A stretch of DNA of 5,403 nt from JBJGXI01 sp045635475 (lineage in GTDB: Bacteria; Bacillota; Bacilli; Bacillales; Amphibacillaceae): the NCBI RefSeq assembly GCF_045635475.1, contig NZ_JBJGXI010000089.1, forward strand, positions 1-5,403, given 5' to 3'. The translations under genes were made by a program, and so were the position numbers. Positions 1 through 5,219 of the stretch are shown here, in pieces. Position 1 is the stretch's first letter, and each line of letters begins with the position of its first letter. A model generated the notes under the pieces. It saw nothing but the letters and a program-made list of their open reading frames with translations, made no database searches and had not been told where the DNA came from.

Positions 1-106
1 ATTTTTTAAAAATCAAAGAAAGTTCTTCAAGAAAATGATCACTTTCAGTTAGATTTGCTAGTAGCTTCGCATACCCATTTTTAGTTAATTCTTCTTGCAA
101 TTCCAC
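1..106 (-). CDS. Hypothetical protein, N-terminal part only
   Basis: This is the first 35 codons of a gene that runs off the left edge of the window. The frame is open from a GTG start at 106 to base 2. A stop codon (TAG) lies in the same frame just upstream, so the start must be here or at the TTG two codons later. GTG is preferred because AGAAAGG lies about 8 to 10 nt before it. The visible product starts MELQEELTKNGYAKLLANLT and is rich in Leu, Glu and Lys. It looks helical and soluble, with no signal peptide or membrane segment so far. I do not recognise the family. A strong terminator separates it from the hydroxylase gene upstream and it has its own candidate promoter, so it is probably a separate unit rather than part of a siderophore operon. 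Confidence 0.6.
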   Translation of the reverse strand, partial: MELQEELTKNGYAKLLANLTESDHFLEELSLIFKK

Positions 107-108
107 TT

Positions 109-122
109 GAAAGACACCTTTC
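109..122 (-). promoter_or_regulatory. Small hairpin over the ribosome binding site
   Basis: The RNA reads GAAAG-GTGT-CTTTC, a perfect 5-bp stem with a 4-nt loop that contains the AAAGG ribosome binding site of the GTG-started gene at 106. It could lower translation, but the stem is short and chance is possible. Confidence 0.3.
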
Positions 123-235
123 TATTATCCAATTTACCTAGAGTATCTCATATATGATAATGACTTGGAAGCAAGGTGACTGGCCGTGCTTTCTTTCAGG
201 AACAAAGGGATACCATCCAGGAATGTATTAAAGTT

Positions 236-263
236 ATTATAAGAAATAGATAGTCCATGTCCT
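236..263 (-). promoter_or_regulatory. Candidate sigma-A promoter for the left-edge gene
   Basis: On the minus strand AGGACA (258-263) is followed after 16 nt by a perfect TATAAT (236-241). The -35 box matches TTGACA at four of six positions. Transcription would start near 229, giving a leader of about 120 nt before the GTG at 106. The site lies just after the terminator of the hydroxylase gene, which fits a new transcription unit. Confidence 0.45.
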
Positions 264-291
264 GGTTAAGGTATTATTCGTAAAGAAAATG

Positions 292-330
292 AAAGGTAGC
301 CGAAAGAAACACTCGGCTACCTTTTTATTT
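292..330. terminator. Strong hairpin terminator, probably bidirectional
   Basis: Bases 292-303 (AAAGGTAGCCGA) pair perfectly with 313-324, giving a 12-bp stem with a 9-nt loop. On the plus strand the stem runs into CTTTTTATTTT. On the minus strand the tail is TTTCATTTTCTTT, which is less pure but adequate. It lies about 35 bases past the stop codon of the IucD-type gene and so probably ends that transcript. No plus-strand gene in the window needs the better U-tract on that side. Confidence 0.85.
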
Positions 331-358
331 TCCTAATTTCTTTCCTATATGACCGTTC

Positions 359-1657
359 TTACTTACCTAAAAACTGTGAAAACAATGTATCGCGCTGAAC
401 TGGATAGATTACTTCCCCCGCAATGTCGTTTATAATGTGGATATTTCGATTTACTGCCAGTGCTAAATTGGTTGCACCAGACCCATGCGAATGATCAAGG
501 TTTGTTAATGTATAAAAATGATGCTCCCGGTCGGATTGTTTAAATTGTAATCGATACTGCTCGGTCACTTTGTAATGCTTTTCATCTTCCCATTCTATCT
601 TGTCTTTGAAACGGTTGGAGAACCACTTTGGAATGTGGGGTTGATAGCCGGTTGCCAGGATTACTTTTTCACTGTTGTGTGTAAACCGTTCTTCCGCTTG
701 CCATTGATAACAGTCTAATGCATATTGATTGCCCTCTTTTTGTATAGTTTCTAACTCCGTTAACGGCTGAATCTTAACAGGGACGTGTTCATTATCAATT
801 GTTTTATCGTAAAGGTTTTGATAAATATTTTCTAGTGTTGCTCCTTCAATTCCTTTTCGAAGTTGTTTCAAATGACCTAATGCCTCCATCCGCTGCGTGA
901 ATGGCAACTGATGAAAATAATCTACATAGTCAGGCGTGAATACCTCCTGAGCAAGCTTTGATTCATCTAATTGAAAGATACCAGGAGACCGTGTGAACCA
1001 GCTTAGCTGAAATTCATGCGTGTCCATTTCCTGCAAAAGATCATAAAAAATTTCCGCAGCACTTTGCCCAGAACCGATCACCGTAATCGATTTCCCTTTG
1101 ACAGTACTTGATTTGTGATATAAGTAATCACTTGAATGATGTACATCTTCTTTCGGTAAACCGTCTGCTCCCTTTAACAATAATGGTTTACTTCCTGTTC
1201 CCATCACAATATTCTTGGCATAATAAGTCTTTCTTTGCGATTGATCCCAGTGATTAACCAGGACTTCATAGTAGCCATCTCGATCGATCACATCGATCAC
1301 TTCTGACTTGAACACACAATGCGGTAGCTGCTTCACTACCCACCTGGCGTAGTCATTATATTCTCTACGCGGGATATCAAACCTTCGATAAAAATAAAAT
1401 TTATACAAGCGATTCTTTATATGTAAATAATTTAGGAAAGAATAGTTACTTTTGGGATTAGCAAAAGTAACTAGGTCTGCAAGAAAAGGTACTTGAAGGT
1501 CCGCGTGCTCAAGCAACATACCAGGATGCCAATCAAAAGCATCGGACTCATCAAAAAAATAACTGGATAGCTCCGTCCGCTCATCGATCAAAGCAGCTAA
1601 GCCTAGATTGAATGGCCCCACCCCAATACCGATAACATCGACTATATGATTTTCCAT
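359..1657 (-). CDS. iucD: Lysine N6-hydroxylase / ornithine N5-monooxygenase family (IucD-type)
   Basis: The product (432 aa) is a flavin-dependent N-hydroxylating monooxygenase. The family uses FAD, NADPH and O2 to hydroxylate a side-chain amine (lysine in IucD, ornithine in PvdA/SidA, a diamine in DfoA/AlcA types), making the hydroxamate precursor of siderophores such as aerobactin. It is expected in the cytoplasm. The sequence shows the FAD loop GIGVGPFN at residues 10-17, the WHPGM motif at 43-47, the NADPH loop GSGQSAAE at 195-202, LATGY at 334-338 and a C-terminal HGSGATN at 391-397. Length and overall layout match E. coli IucD as I recall it. The substrate is inferred, so the symbol marks the family. 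Two adjacent ATG codons (1660 and 1657) follow AGAGGAG at 1666-1672; 1657 gives the better 8-nt spacing. An upstream in-frame ATG at 1690 has no such site. No siderophore synthase, acyltransferase, transporter or clear Fur box is visible nearby. Confidence 0.88.
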   Translation of the reverse strand: MENHIVDVIGIGVGPFNLGLAALIDERTELSSYFFDESDAFDWHPGMLLEHADLQVPFLADLVTFANPKSNYSFLNYLHIKNRLYKFYFYRRFDIPRREYNDYARWVVKQLPHCVFKSEVIDVIDRDGYYEVLVNHWDQSQRKTYYAKNIVMGTGSKPLLLKGADGLPKEDVHHSSDYLYHKSSTVKGKSITVIGSGQSAAEIFYDLLQEMDTHEFQLSWFTRSPGIFQLDESKLAQEVFTPDYVDYFHQLPFTQRMEALGHLKQLRKGIEGATLENIYQNLYDKTIDNEHVPVKIQPLTELETIQKEGNQYALDCYQWQAEERFTHNSEKVILATGYQPHIPKWFSNRFKDKIEWEDEKHYKVTEQYRLQFKQSDREHHFYTLTNLDHSHGSGATNLALAVNRNIHIINDIAGEVIYPVQRDTLFSQFLGK

Positions 1658-1723
1658 CATCCTCACTCCTCTATGTAACAGCTTACCCATACCATATTCC
1701 CTATTAGCAAAAAAACATTCCTT

Positions 1724-1764
1724 ACATTGGGGACATACATTCTAAAAAAACAAAAAACCAATGT
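1724..1764. repeat. 7-bp inverted repeat upstream of the hydroxylase gene
   Basis: ACATTGG (1724-1730) and CCAATGT (1758-1764) form a perfect inverted repeat around 27 AT-rich bases, 65 to 105 bases before the hydroxylase start. It could be an operator or part of a leader structure. I found no convincing -10/-35 pair here, so the true promoter of the gene is unresolved. Confidence 0.3.
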
Positions 1765-1831
1765 TCTCTTGAGATTATCTTTACACTTAAGACAAATCGT
1801 AAAAATAGTGCCAGCACTACTCATGAACATA

Positions 1832-2014
1832 TTAAGACTTGTCACATGAGCAGGGTTTGGCACTTATTCTCTGTTGTGCTACCACTTTTCCATTCGGGCC
1901 ATTATACGTACAAGAACAGCTTCTTTTGGCAAATGCAAGTGCATCTGTTCTGCCAATTCCGCTACTTGCACCGGTGATGTAAGCCACTTTTACTCTTATT
2001 TCTTCCCCTACAAT
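1832..2014 (-). pseudogene. Remnant of a short-chain dehydrogenase/reductase gene
   Basis: A good ribosome binding site (AAAGGAG, 2017-2023) precedes an open frame coding VKVAYITGASSGIGRTDALAFAKR (first 20 residues: VKVAYITGASSGIGRTDALA) at about 1996-1922. The TGASSGIG motif is the Rossmann dinucleotide-binding loop of classical short-chain dehydrogenases, and the following helix also fits the family. After the AAAA run near 1925 the frame becomes unlike any SDR and stops at 1832. Dropping one A restores KEAVLVRIMARMEKW, which resembles the next SDR strand, and that frame then stops near 1880. There is no ATG at the expected start; only GTG or ATT codons are available. No downstream catalytic YxxxK part exists, since the hydroxylase gene follows. 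This is best read as a start-damaged, frameshifted and truncated gene of originally about 250 aa. The substrate cannot be told. Confidence 0.72.
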
Positions 2015-2153
2015 AACTCCTTTCCTAATTGTATGTCTGAAAGGGTGTAGAGACCAAAAAAGTGGGTGGCCTCACATATATTCCACGTGCGTTCGAACTT
2101 TCACAAAAAGTTTTTAATGCTATAAGGAAACAAATGCAAATCCTACCACTAAT
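2015..2153. other. Gene-free stretch after the membrane protein gene
   Basis: I see no coding region here. It holds a 6-bp hairpin (AACTTT 2096-2101 with AAAGTT 2107-2112) and the candidate terminator at 2056-2075, plus the palindrome GTTCGAAC at 2091-2098. It may contain the promoter of the decayed dehydrogenase, but no box pair is convincing. Confidence 0.4.
2056..2075 (-). terminator. Weak candidate terminator of the membrane protein gene
   Basis: The minus-strand RNA reads GTGAGG-CCA-CCCAC followed by six U. The stem has five pairs and one A-C mismatch. It lies about 80 bases past the stop codon at 2154. The U-run is good but the stem is poor. Confidence 0.3.
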
Positions 2154-3275
2154 TCAAGATACTTGATCAGTTTCTTGCTTGCTCTCTTCATATCTTTTAT
2201 GTTGCCGGTAACTATATGTCGCTTTGCTAACCAGTTCATCATCTTCTAAACCAGCACCAATAGCACCACCTAATGTAGCAAAAGAAGTCACTAGCCAAGT
2301 GAGATGAATGTAATTTTCTAACGTAACTTTTTCCTTTAGGACAGATTGACTACTGAAAAGCTGCTCTGGGATCAAGAGTCTTACCGATAAGAAAAATAAA
2401 ACAAATAAAATGATATAATAAAATACCACAGCCACACTTAAGGTTATGATCGTTGTCGCATTATACATCCTTCGTATTTTCCTCTTATTCCAAAAGCTAG
2501 GTTTTTCCCACAAATTATGAACTAGAATGATCCATAGCACCATACTACCTATGGCTGTAAACATAAGGATAATATAACGGGCAGGTTCATATACAACACT
2601 CAAATTCCATAAAGAGGGGAAAATAAGTCCATATGCCCCAGTAGCAAATGCAATCGCAATTACTTTTTTAAAAGAAGAGAATATCTTCAAAGGGCGATTG
2701 GCGTGCACCATTCCCATAAGAATTCTCAATTTACCATTCAATCTAGGCATCACATAATATTGAAAAATAGTGTCCTCACTTTTCTCTGTCATCTTTCTTC
2801 TTATCGGTGATAACAAGCGAGATATTTTATGTTTACTTTGCGAAAATACTCCATCCTCTTTTTCCTCCATACTATTGGATTTTCCATTGTATAAGTCTTT
2901 CATCATCTGAATAATCGTGTCCTTCAACCTCTTTCGCATTGGCTTAAACCCAAATGCAGGAAGAGAAATTTGCGACACTTTTTTATTTAAATTAGAACTT
3001 GCTAATACAACATCTTTCTTAGAGAAAATCGGAAGATCCGTCACACTAATTACATAGTCAAAGTTACTTGCTTGAATTTCCCTCTCTGCTTTTTCGGTTA
3101 TTTCATCAGCTGTTTCTGCCGCTCCTGTTATTGGATCAGCCTTTATTTCAATGTTCCAATCAACGGTATCATCTATATAGTCTTTAAAAGCATTAGGAAG
3201 TATTTCTGCTAATCTCCTAACCATTTTTTCAGGAAATTCAGGAGCTGGAAGTATCCCTACTTTCATTTCTCTCAT
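2154..3275 (-). CDS. Conserved membrane protein of unknown function, possibly stress-induced
   Basis: The product has 373 aa. Residues 1-130 form a soluble alpha/beta-looking domain that begins MREMKVGILPAPEFPEKM and later contains FDYVISVTDLPIF. A charged Lys/Glu/Ser-rich linker follows at about 130-170. Four hydrophobic segments lie near residues 205-225, 234-252, 273-302 and 322-343, followed by a charged, probably cytoplasmic tail. There is no N-terminal signal peptide. I do not recognise a characterised family; some homologues may carry a folate-dehydrogenase name in databases, but I see nothing in the sequence that supports such activity. Three in-frame ATGs compete (3284, 3275, 3266). 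AAAGGA at 3284-3289 overlaps the first and sits 8 nt before the second, so 3275 is chosen. A sigma-B-type promoter ends about 30 bases upstream, which suggests a general stress role. The gene appears to be monocistronic. Confidence 0.8.
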   Translation of the reverse strand: MREMKVGILPAPEFPEKMVRRLAEILPNAFKDYIDDTVDWNIEIKADPITGAAETADEITEKAEREIQASNFDYVISVTDLPIFSKKDVVLASSNLNKKVSQISLPAFGFKPMRKRLKDTIIQMMKDLYNGKSNSMEEKEDGVFSQSKHKISRLLSPIRRKMTEKSEDTIFQYYVMPRLNGKLRILMGMVHANRPLKIFSSFKKVIAIAFATGAYGLIFPSLWNLSVVYEPARYIILMFTAIGSMVLWIILVHNLWEKPSFWNKRKIRRMYNATTIITLSVAVVFYYIILFVLFFLSVRLLIPEQLFSSQSVLKEKVTLENYIHLTWLVTSFATLGGAIGAGLEDDELVSKATYSYRQHKRYEESKQETDQVS

Positions 3276-3311
3276 TTCGCCCATCCTTTACTTAATGATT
3301 GTAAATTAATC

Positions 3312-3337
3312 ATACCCCGGATTTGCGAACTAGAAAC
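3312..3337 (-). promoter_or_regulatory. Sigma-B-type promoter of the membrane protein gene
   Basis: On the minus strand GTTTCT (3332-3337) is followed after 14 nt by GGGTAT (3312-3317). The known Bacillus sigma-B consensus is GTTTAA, 12-15 nt, GGGWAW, so the -10 box is perfect and the -35 core GTTT is present. Transcription would start near 3305, giving a leader of about 30 nt with the ribosome binding site in place. Confidence 0.65.
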
Positions 3338-3418
3338 ATGGGGTCAGTTTTGTTGTTCCATCATTTGTTTAATCGAGAAAAGACGTCACAGATAACCGTT
3401 TTCACCATGAATCGCACG

Positions 3419-3449
3419 ATTATAGACTATTTGTTAAACACAAAATCAA
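3419..3449 (-). promoter_or_regulatory. Second, weaker sigma-A-like promoter candidate
   Basis: TTGATT (3444-3449) and a perfect TATAAT (3419-3424) face the membrane protein gene, but their spacing is 19 nt, longer than the usual 17. It lies just past the tRNA terminator. It would give a leader of about 135 nt, so it is a possible housekeeping start in addition to the sigma-B-type site. Confidence 0.35.
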
Positions 3450-3472
3450 CGTTATTTCCTAAAAAAGCACAC

Positions 3473-3503
3473 AAAAAAACGTCTCCCACAATGTAGGAAA
3501 CGC
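3473..3503 (-). terminator. Terminator of the 5S-tRNA unit
   Basis: The minus-strand RNA forms a 9-bp stem (GCGTTTCCT with GGGAGACGT, including three G-U pairs) with a 7-nt loop, followed by seven U. It lies 56 bases after the last tRNA (Leu) and ends the stable-RNA transcript before the membrane protein promoters. Confidence 0.82.
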
Positions 3504-3559
3504 TTGTTATTACAGTATATTCACGGTTAATTGATTTACTGATTTCATGAAAAAATAAG

Positions 3560-3641
3560 TACCGGTGGTCGGGGTCGAACCGACACTCCGTGAGGAACAC
3601 GATTTTGAGTCGTGCGCGTCTGCCAATTCCGCCACACCGGC
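3560..3641 (-). tRNA. tRNA-Leu (anticodon CAA)
   Basis: This is the last tRNA of the array. The cloverleaf starts GCCGGTG, which pairs with CACCGGT through a G-U first pair, and the anticodon CAA lies at 3605-3607. It has the long variable arm of a class II tRNA. No CCA is encoded: after discriminator A the sequence continues CTTATTTTTT, so the tail must be added after 3' trimming. Confidence 0.96.
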
Positions 3642-3646
3642 AATTT

Positions 3647-3720
<74 letters not shown>

Positions 3721-3732
3721 GTTATATAAAAA

Positions 3733-3807
3733 TGGAGCGGAAGACGGGATTCGAACCCGCGACCCCCACCTTGGCAAGGTGATGTTCTACCACTGAACTA
3801 CTTCCGC
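3733..3807 (-). tRNA. tRNA-Gly (anticodon GCC)
   Basis: The acceptor stem GCGGAAG pairs with CTTCCGC, the discriminator is T and CCA is encoded. The anticodon GCC lies at 3773-3775, and the T-loop TTCGAAT is canonical. Confidence 0.97.
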
Positions 3808-3814
3808 TTATAAA

Positions 3815-3889
3815 TGGCTGGGCTACTAGGATTCGAACCTAGGAATGACGGCACCAAAAGCCGTTGCCTTACCGCTTGGCGATAGCCCA
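3815..3889 (-). tRNA. tRNA-Gln (anticodon TTG)
   Basis: The acceptor stem TGGGCTA pairs with TAGCCCA, the discriminator is G and CCA is encoded. The anticodon TTG lies at 3855-3857. As usual for tRNA-Gln, the first pair is a weak U-A. Confidence 0.97.
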
Positions 3890-3897
3890 ACATATTA

Positions 3898-3974
3898 TGG
3901 GGCGACCGGTGGGGCTCGAACCCACGCATGCCGGAACCACAATCCGGTGTGTTAACCACTTCACCACGACCGCC
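3898..3974 (-). tRNA. tRNA-His (anticodon GTG)
   Basis: The anticodon GTG lies at 3938-3940. The gene encodes the extra G at position -1 (3974) opposite discriminator C73, the identity mark of tRNA-His. The acceptor stem GCGGTCG pairs with CGGTCGC through two wobble pairs, and CCA is encoded. Confidence 0.96.
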
Positions 3975-3989
3975 ATAATTGAAAAAAAG

Positions 3990-4060
3990 CAGGGGTAGTA
4001 GGACTCGAACCCACACCGGAGGTTTTGGAGACCTCTGTTCTACCTTTAAACTATACCCCT
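3990..4060 (-). tRNA. tRNA-Trp (anticodon CCA)
   Basis: The acceptor stem AGGGGTA pairs with TACCCCT and the discriminator is G. The anticodon CCA lies at 4026-4028. The 3' CCA tail is not encoded: the next bases are C and seven T, so CCA must be added enzymatically. The U-run directly after the acceptor stem could also cause some termination. Confidence 0.96.
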
Positions 4061-4097
4061 ATGTTATTAATATATGCTAATTTTAAAATAAATTGAA

Positions 4098-4183
4098 TGG
4101 TGGAGGGAGTAGGACTCGAACCTACGAACCCGATGGGAGCGGATTTACAGTCCGCCGCGTTTGGCCAACTTCGCTATCCCTCC
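4098..4183 (-). tRNA. tRNA-Tyr (anticodon GTA)
   Basis: The acceptor stem GGAGGGA pairs with TCCCTCC, the discriminator is A and CCA is encoded. The anticodon GTA lies at 4146-4148. The extended variable arm, typical of bacterial tRNA-Tyr, explains the 86-nt length. Confidence 0.97.
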
Positions 4184-4196
4184 AAATATTCAAAAG

Positions 4197-4272
<76 letters not shown>

Positions 4273-4311
4273 AATAAGGTTATGATATAAGATTCTATTC
4301 ATAATGTAAAG

Positions 4312-4388
4312 TGGCGGTCCGGACGGGACTCGAACCCGCGACCTCCTGCGTGACAGGCAGGCATTCTAACCAACTGAACTACCGGACC
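4312..4388 (-). tRNA. tRNA-Asp (anticodon GTC)
   Basis: The acceptor stem GGTCCGG pairs with CCGGACC, the discriminator is G and CCA is encoded. The anticodon GTC lies at 4352-4354. A perfect hairpin (4391-4416) ends 2 nt before its 5' end, after an unusually long spacer. Confidence 0.97.
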
Positions 4389-4561
4389 AGAGATTTTTCG
4401 CAAAGCGAAAATATCTATCATTAATATTCTCTGAACAAATGGATCTTCATTATTAATCTTAGATATTCCCCAAAGGCTTTTAAGCGTCACTTTTCTTGCT
4501 TTAAAACTAAGGAAATTCATTTTGTAACACAGATGATTATTCAACGAAGTTAGAAAAAATT
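4389..4561 (-). other. Long (173-nt) spacer between tRNA-fMet and tRNA-Asp
   Basis: This is by far the largest gap in the array. I find no tRNA cloverleaf and no supported gene in it. The clear element is the hairpin at 4391-4416: TTTTCGC (4395-4401), a 3-nt loop, GCGAAAA (4405-4411), extended by AGAT/ATCT around one bulged base. A weak promoter-like pair (TTGTTC then TAGATA) occurs but is not convincing. Confidence 0.55.
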
Positions 4562-4638
<77 letters not shown>

Positions 4639-4641
4639 ATA

Positions 4642-4665
4642 ATGTAAGAATAAGATTCTTACCAT
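4642..4665 (-). repeat. Hairpin in the Val-fMet spacer
   Basis: GTAAGAAT (4644-4651) and ATTCTTAC (4655-4662) pair perfectly over 8 bp with a 3-nt loop. The RNA hairpin ends about 5 nt before the mature 5' end of tRNA-fMet. It has no U-run and so looks like a processing or insulating element rather than a terminator. Confidence 0.5.
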
Positions 4666-4683
4666 ATTAACTTAAAAAAGTAA

Positions 4684-4759
4684 TGGTGGAGGATGCAGGG
4701 CTCGAACCTGCGACCCCCTGCTTGTAAGGCAGGTGCTCTCCCAGCTGAGCTAATCCTCC
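4684..4759 (-). tRNA. tRNA-Val (anticodon TAC)
   Basis: The acceptor stem GGAGGAT pairs with ATCCTCC, the discriminator is A and CCA is encoded. The anticodon TAC lies at 4724-4726. A run of six T follows 4 nt after the CCA. Confidence 0.97.
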
Positions 4760-4784
4760 ATACATGGGATAATTTATTATCTTT

Positions 4785-4824
4785 AAGTTAGTGTAACTTA
4801 TTTTCGTTTCTGCGAAAAAAGTTA
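4785..4824 (-). repeat. Hairpin with competing arms 3' of tRNA-Glu
   Basis: TAACTT (4794-4799) plus TTTTCG (4801-4806) pairs with CGAAAA (4813-4818) plus AAGTTA (4819-4824), giving 12 bp with one bulge and a 6-nt loop. A second AAGTTA at 4785-4790 can pair with the same TAACTT, so two folds exclude each other. The element starts 2 nt after the CCA-less end of tRNA-Glu. Confidence 0.5.
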
Positions 4825-4826
4825 TA

Positions 4827-4898
4827 TGACCCGTACGGGATTCGAACCCGTGATACCGCCGTGAAAGGGCGGTGTCTTAACCACTTGACCAACGGGCC
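4827..4898 (-). tRNA. tRNA-Glu (anticodon TTC)
   Basis: The acceptor stem GGCCCGT pairs with ACGGGTC (one G-U pair) and the discriminator is A. The anticodon TTC lies at 4863-4865. CCA is not encoded; the next bases are TATAAC and six T. A short inverted repeat (4899-4918) abuts its 5' end. Confidence 0.96.
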
Positions 4899-4918
4899 TA
4901 TACAATGATGTATGTATA
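4899..4918 (-). repeat. Short hairpin in the Ser-Glu spacer
   Basis: TATACA (4899-4904) and TGTATA (4913-4918) form a 6-bp AT-rich stem with an 8-nt loop, directly against the 5' end of tRNA-Glu. It is weak on its own and noted because of the similar placement of the other spacer hairpins. Confidence 0.35.
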
Positions 4919-4920
4919 AG

Positions 4921-5012
4921 TGGCGGAGAGCGAGGGATTTGAACCCTCGAAACCGCGTTAGCAGTTTACACGATTTCCAATCGTGCTCCTTCGACCACTC
5001 GGACAGCTCTCC
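4921..5012 (-). tRNA. tRNA-Ser (anticodon GGA)
   Basis: The acceptor stem GGAGAGC pairs with GCTCTCC, the discriminator is G and CCA is encoded. The anticodon GGA lies at 4976-4978. The long variable arm of a class II tRNA explains the 92-nt length. It is only 3 nt from tRNA-Asn. Confidence 0.97.
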
Positions 5013-5015
5013 ATA

Positions 5016-5090
5016 TGGCTCCACAGGTAGGACTCGAACCTACGACCGATCGGTTAACAGCCGATTGCTCTACCACTGAGCTACTGTGGA
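5016..5090 (-). tRNA. tRNA-Asn (anticodon GTT)
   Basis: The acceptor stem TCCACAG pairs with CTGTGGA, the discriminator is G and CCA is encoded. The anticodon GTT lies at 5056-5058. It is the first tRNA of the array and starts 12 nt after the 5S gene, as in rrn-linked tRNA clusters of Bacillus. Confidence 0.97.
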
Positions 5091-5102
5091 ATGGAATTTA
5101 TA

Positions 5103-5219
5103 GCCTGGCGGCGTCCTACTCTTGCAGGGGCGCGTGCCCCAACTACCATCGGCGCTGGAGAGCTTAACTACTGTGTTCGGTATGGGAACAGGTGTGACCT
5201 CTCCGCCGTAACCACCAGA
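5103..5219 (-). rRNA. rrf: 5S ribosomal RNA
   Basis: The gene of about 117 nt is complete. It carries the hallmark blocks GAGGTCACACC, GTTCCCATACCGAACAC, AGTTAAGCTC and GAGTAGGACGCCGCC of Bacillus-type 5S. The terminal helix pairs CTGGTGG at the 5' end with CCGCCAG at the 3' end. It belongs to the large ribosomal subunit. Ends are set by the terminal helix and may be off by 1 to 3 nt. It has a promoter of its own just upstream and is co-directional with the tRNA array. Confidence 0.96.

Noticed and set aside
155..169. Possible Fur box TGATAATGACTTGGA in the leader of the left-edge gene
   Set aside because: The left half is perfect, but the right half matches only three of seven positions, and it lies about 70 nt downstream of the likely transcription start.
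1663..1863. 66-aa open frame on the minus strand upstream of the hydroxylase
   Set aside because: It has no ribosome binding site, an improbable Cys- and Phe-rich composition without domain signal, and overlaps the start of the hydroxylase and the end of the dehydrogenase remnant.
2062..2075. T-box-like GTGGGTGGCCTCAC on the plus strand
   Set aside because: It resembles the start of the T-box GGGTGGNACCGCG motif but lacks ACCGCG, has no Stem I region, and no plus-strand gene follows.
1700..2153. Insertion sequence or transposase remnant
   Set aside because: I found no terminal inverted repeats with target duplications and no recognisable transposase motifs in any frame.
3473..3641. Integration (att) site at the end of the tRNA array
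   Set aside because: No second copy of the tRNA-Leu 3' end and no integrase are present; a normal terminator follows the tRNA.
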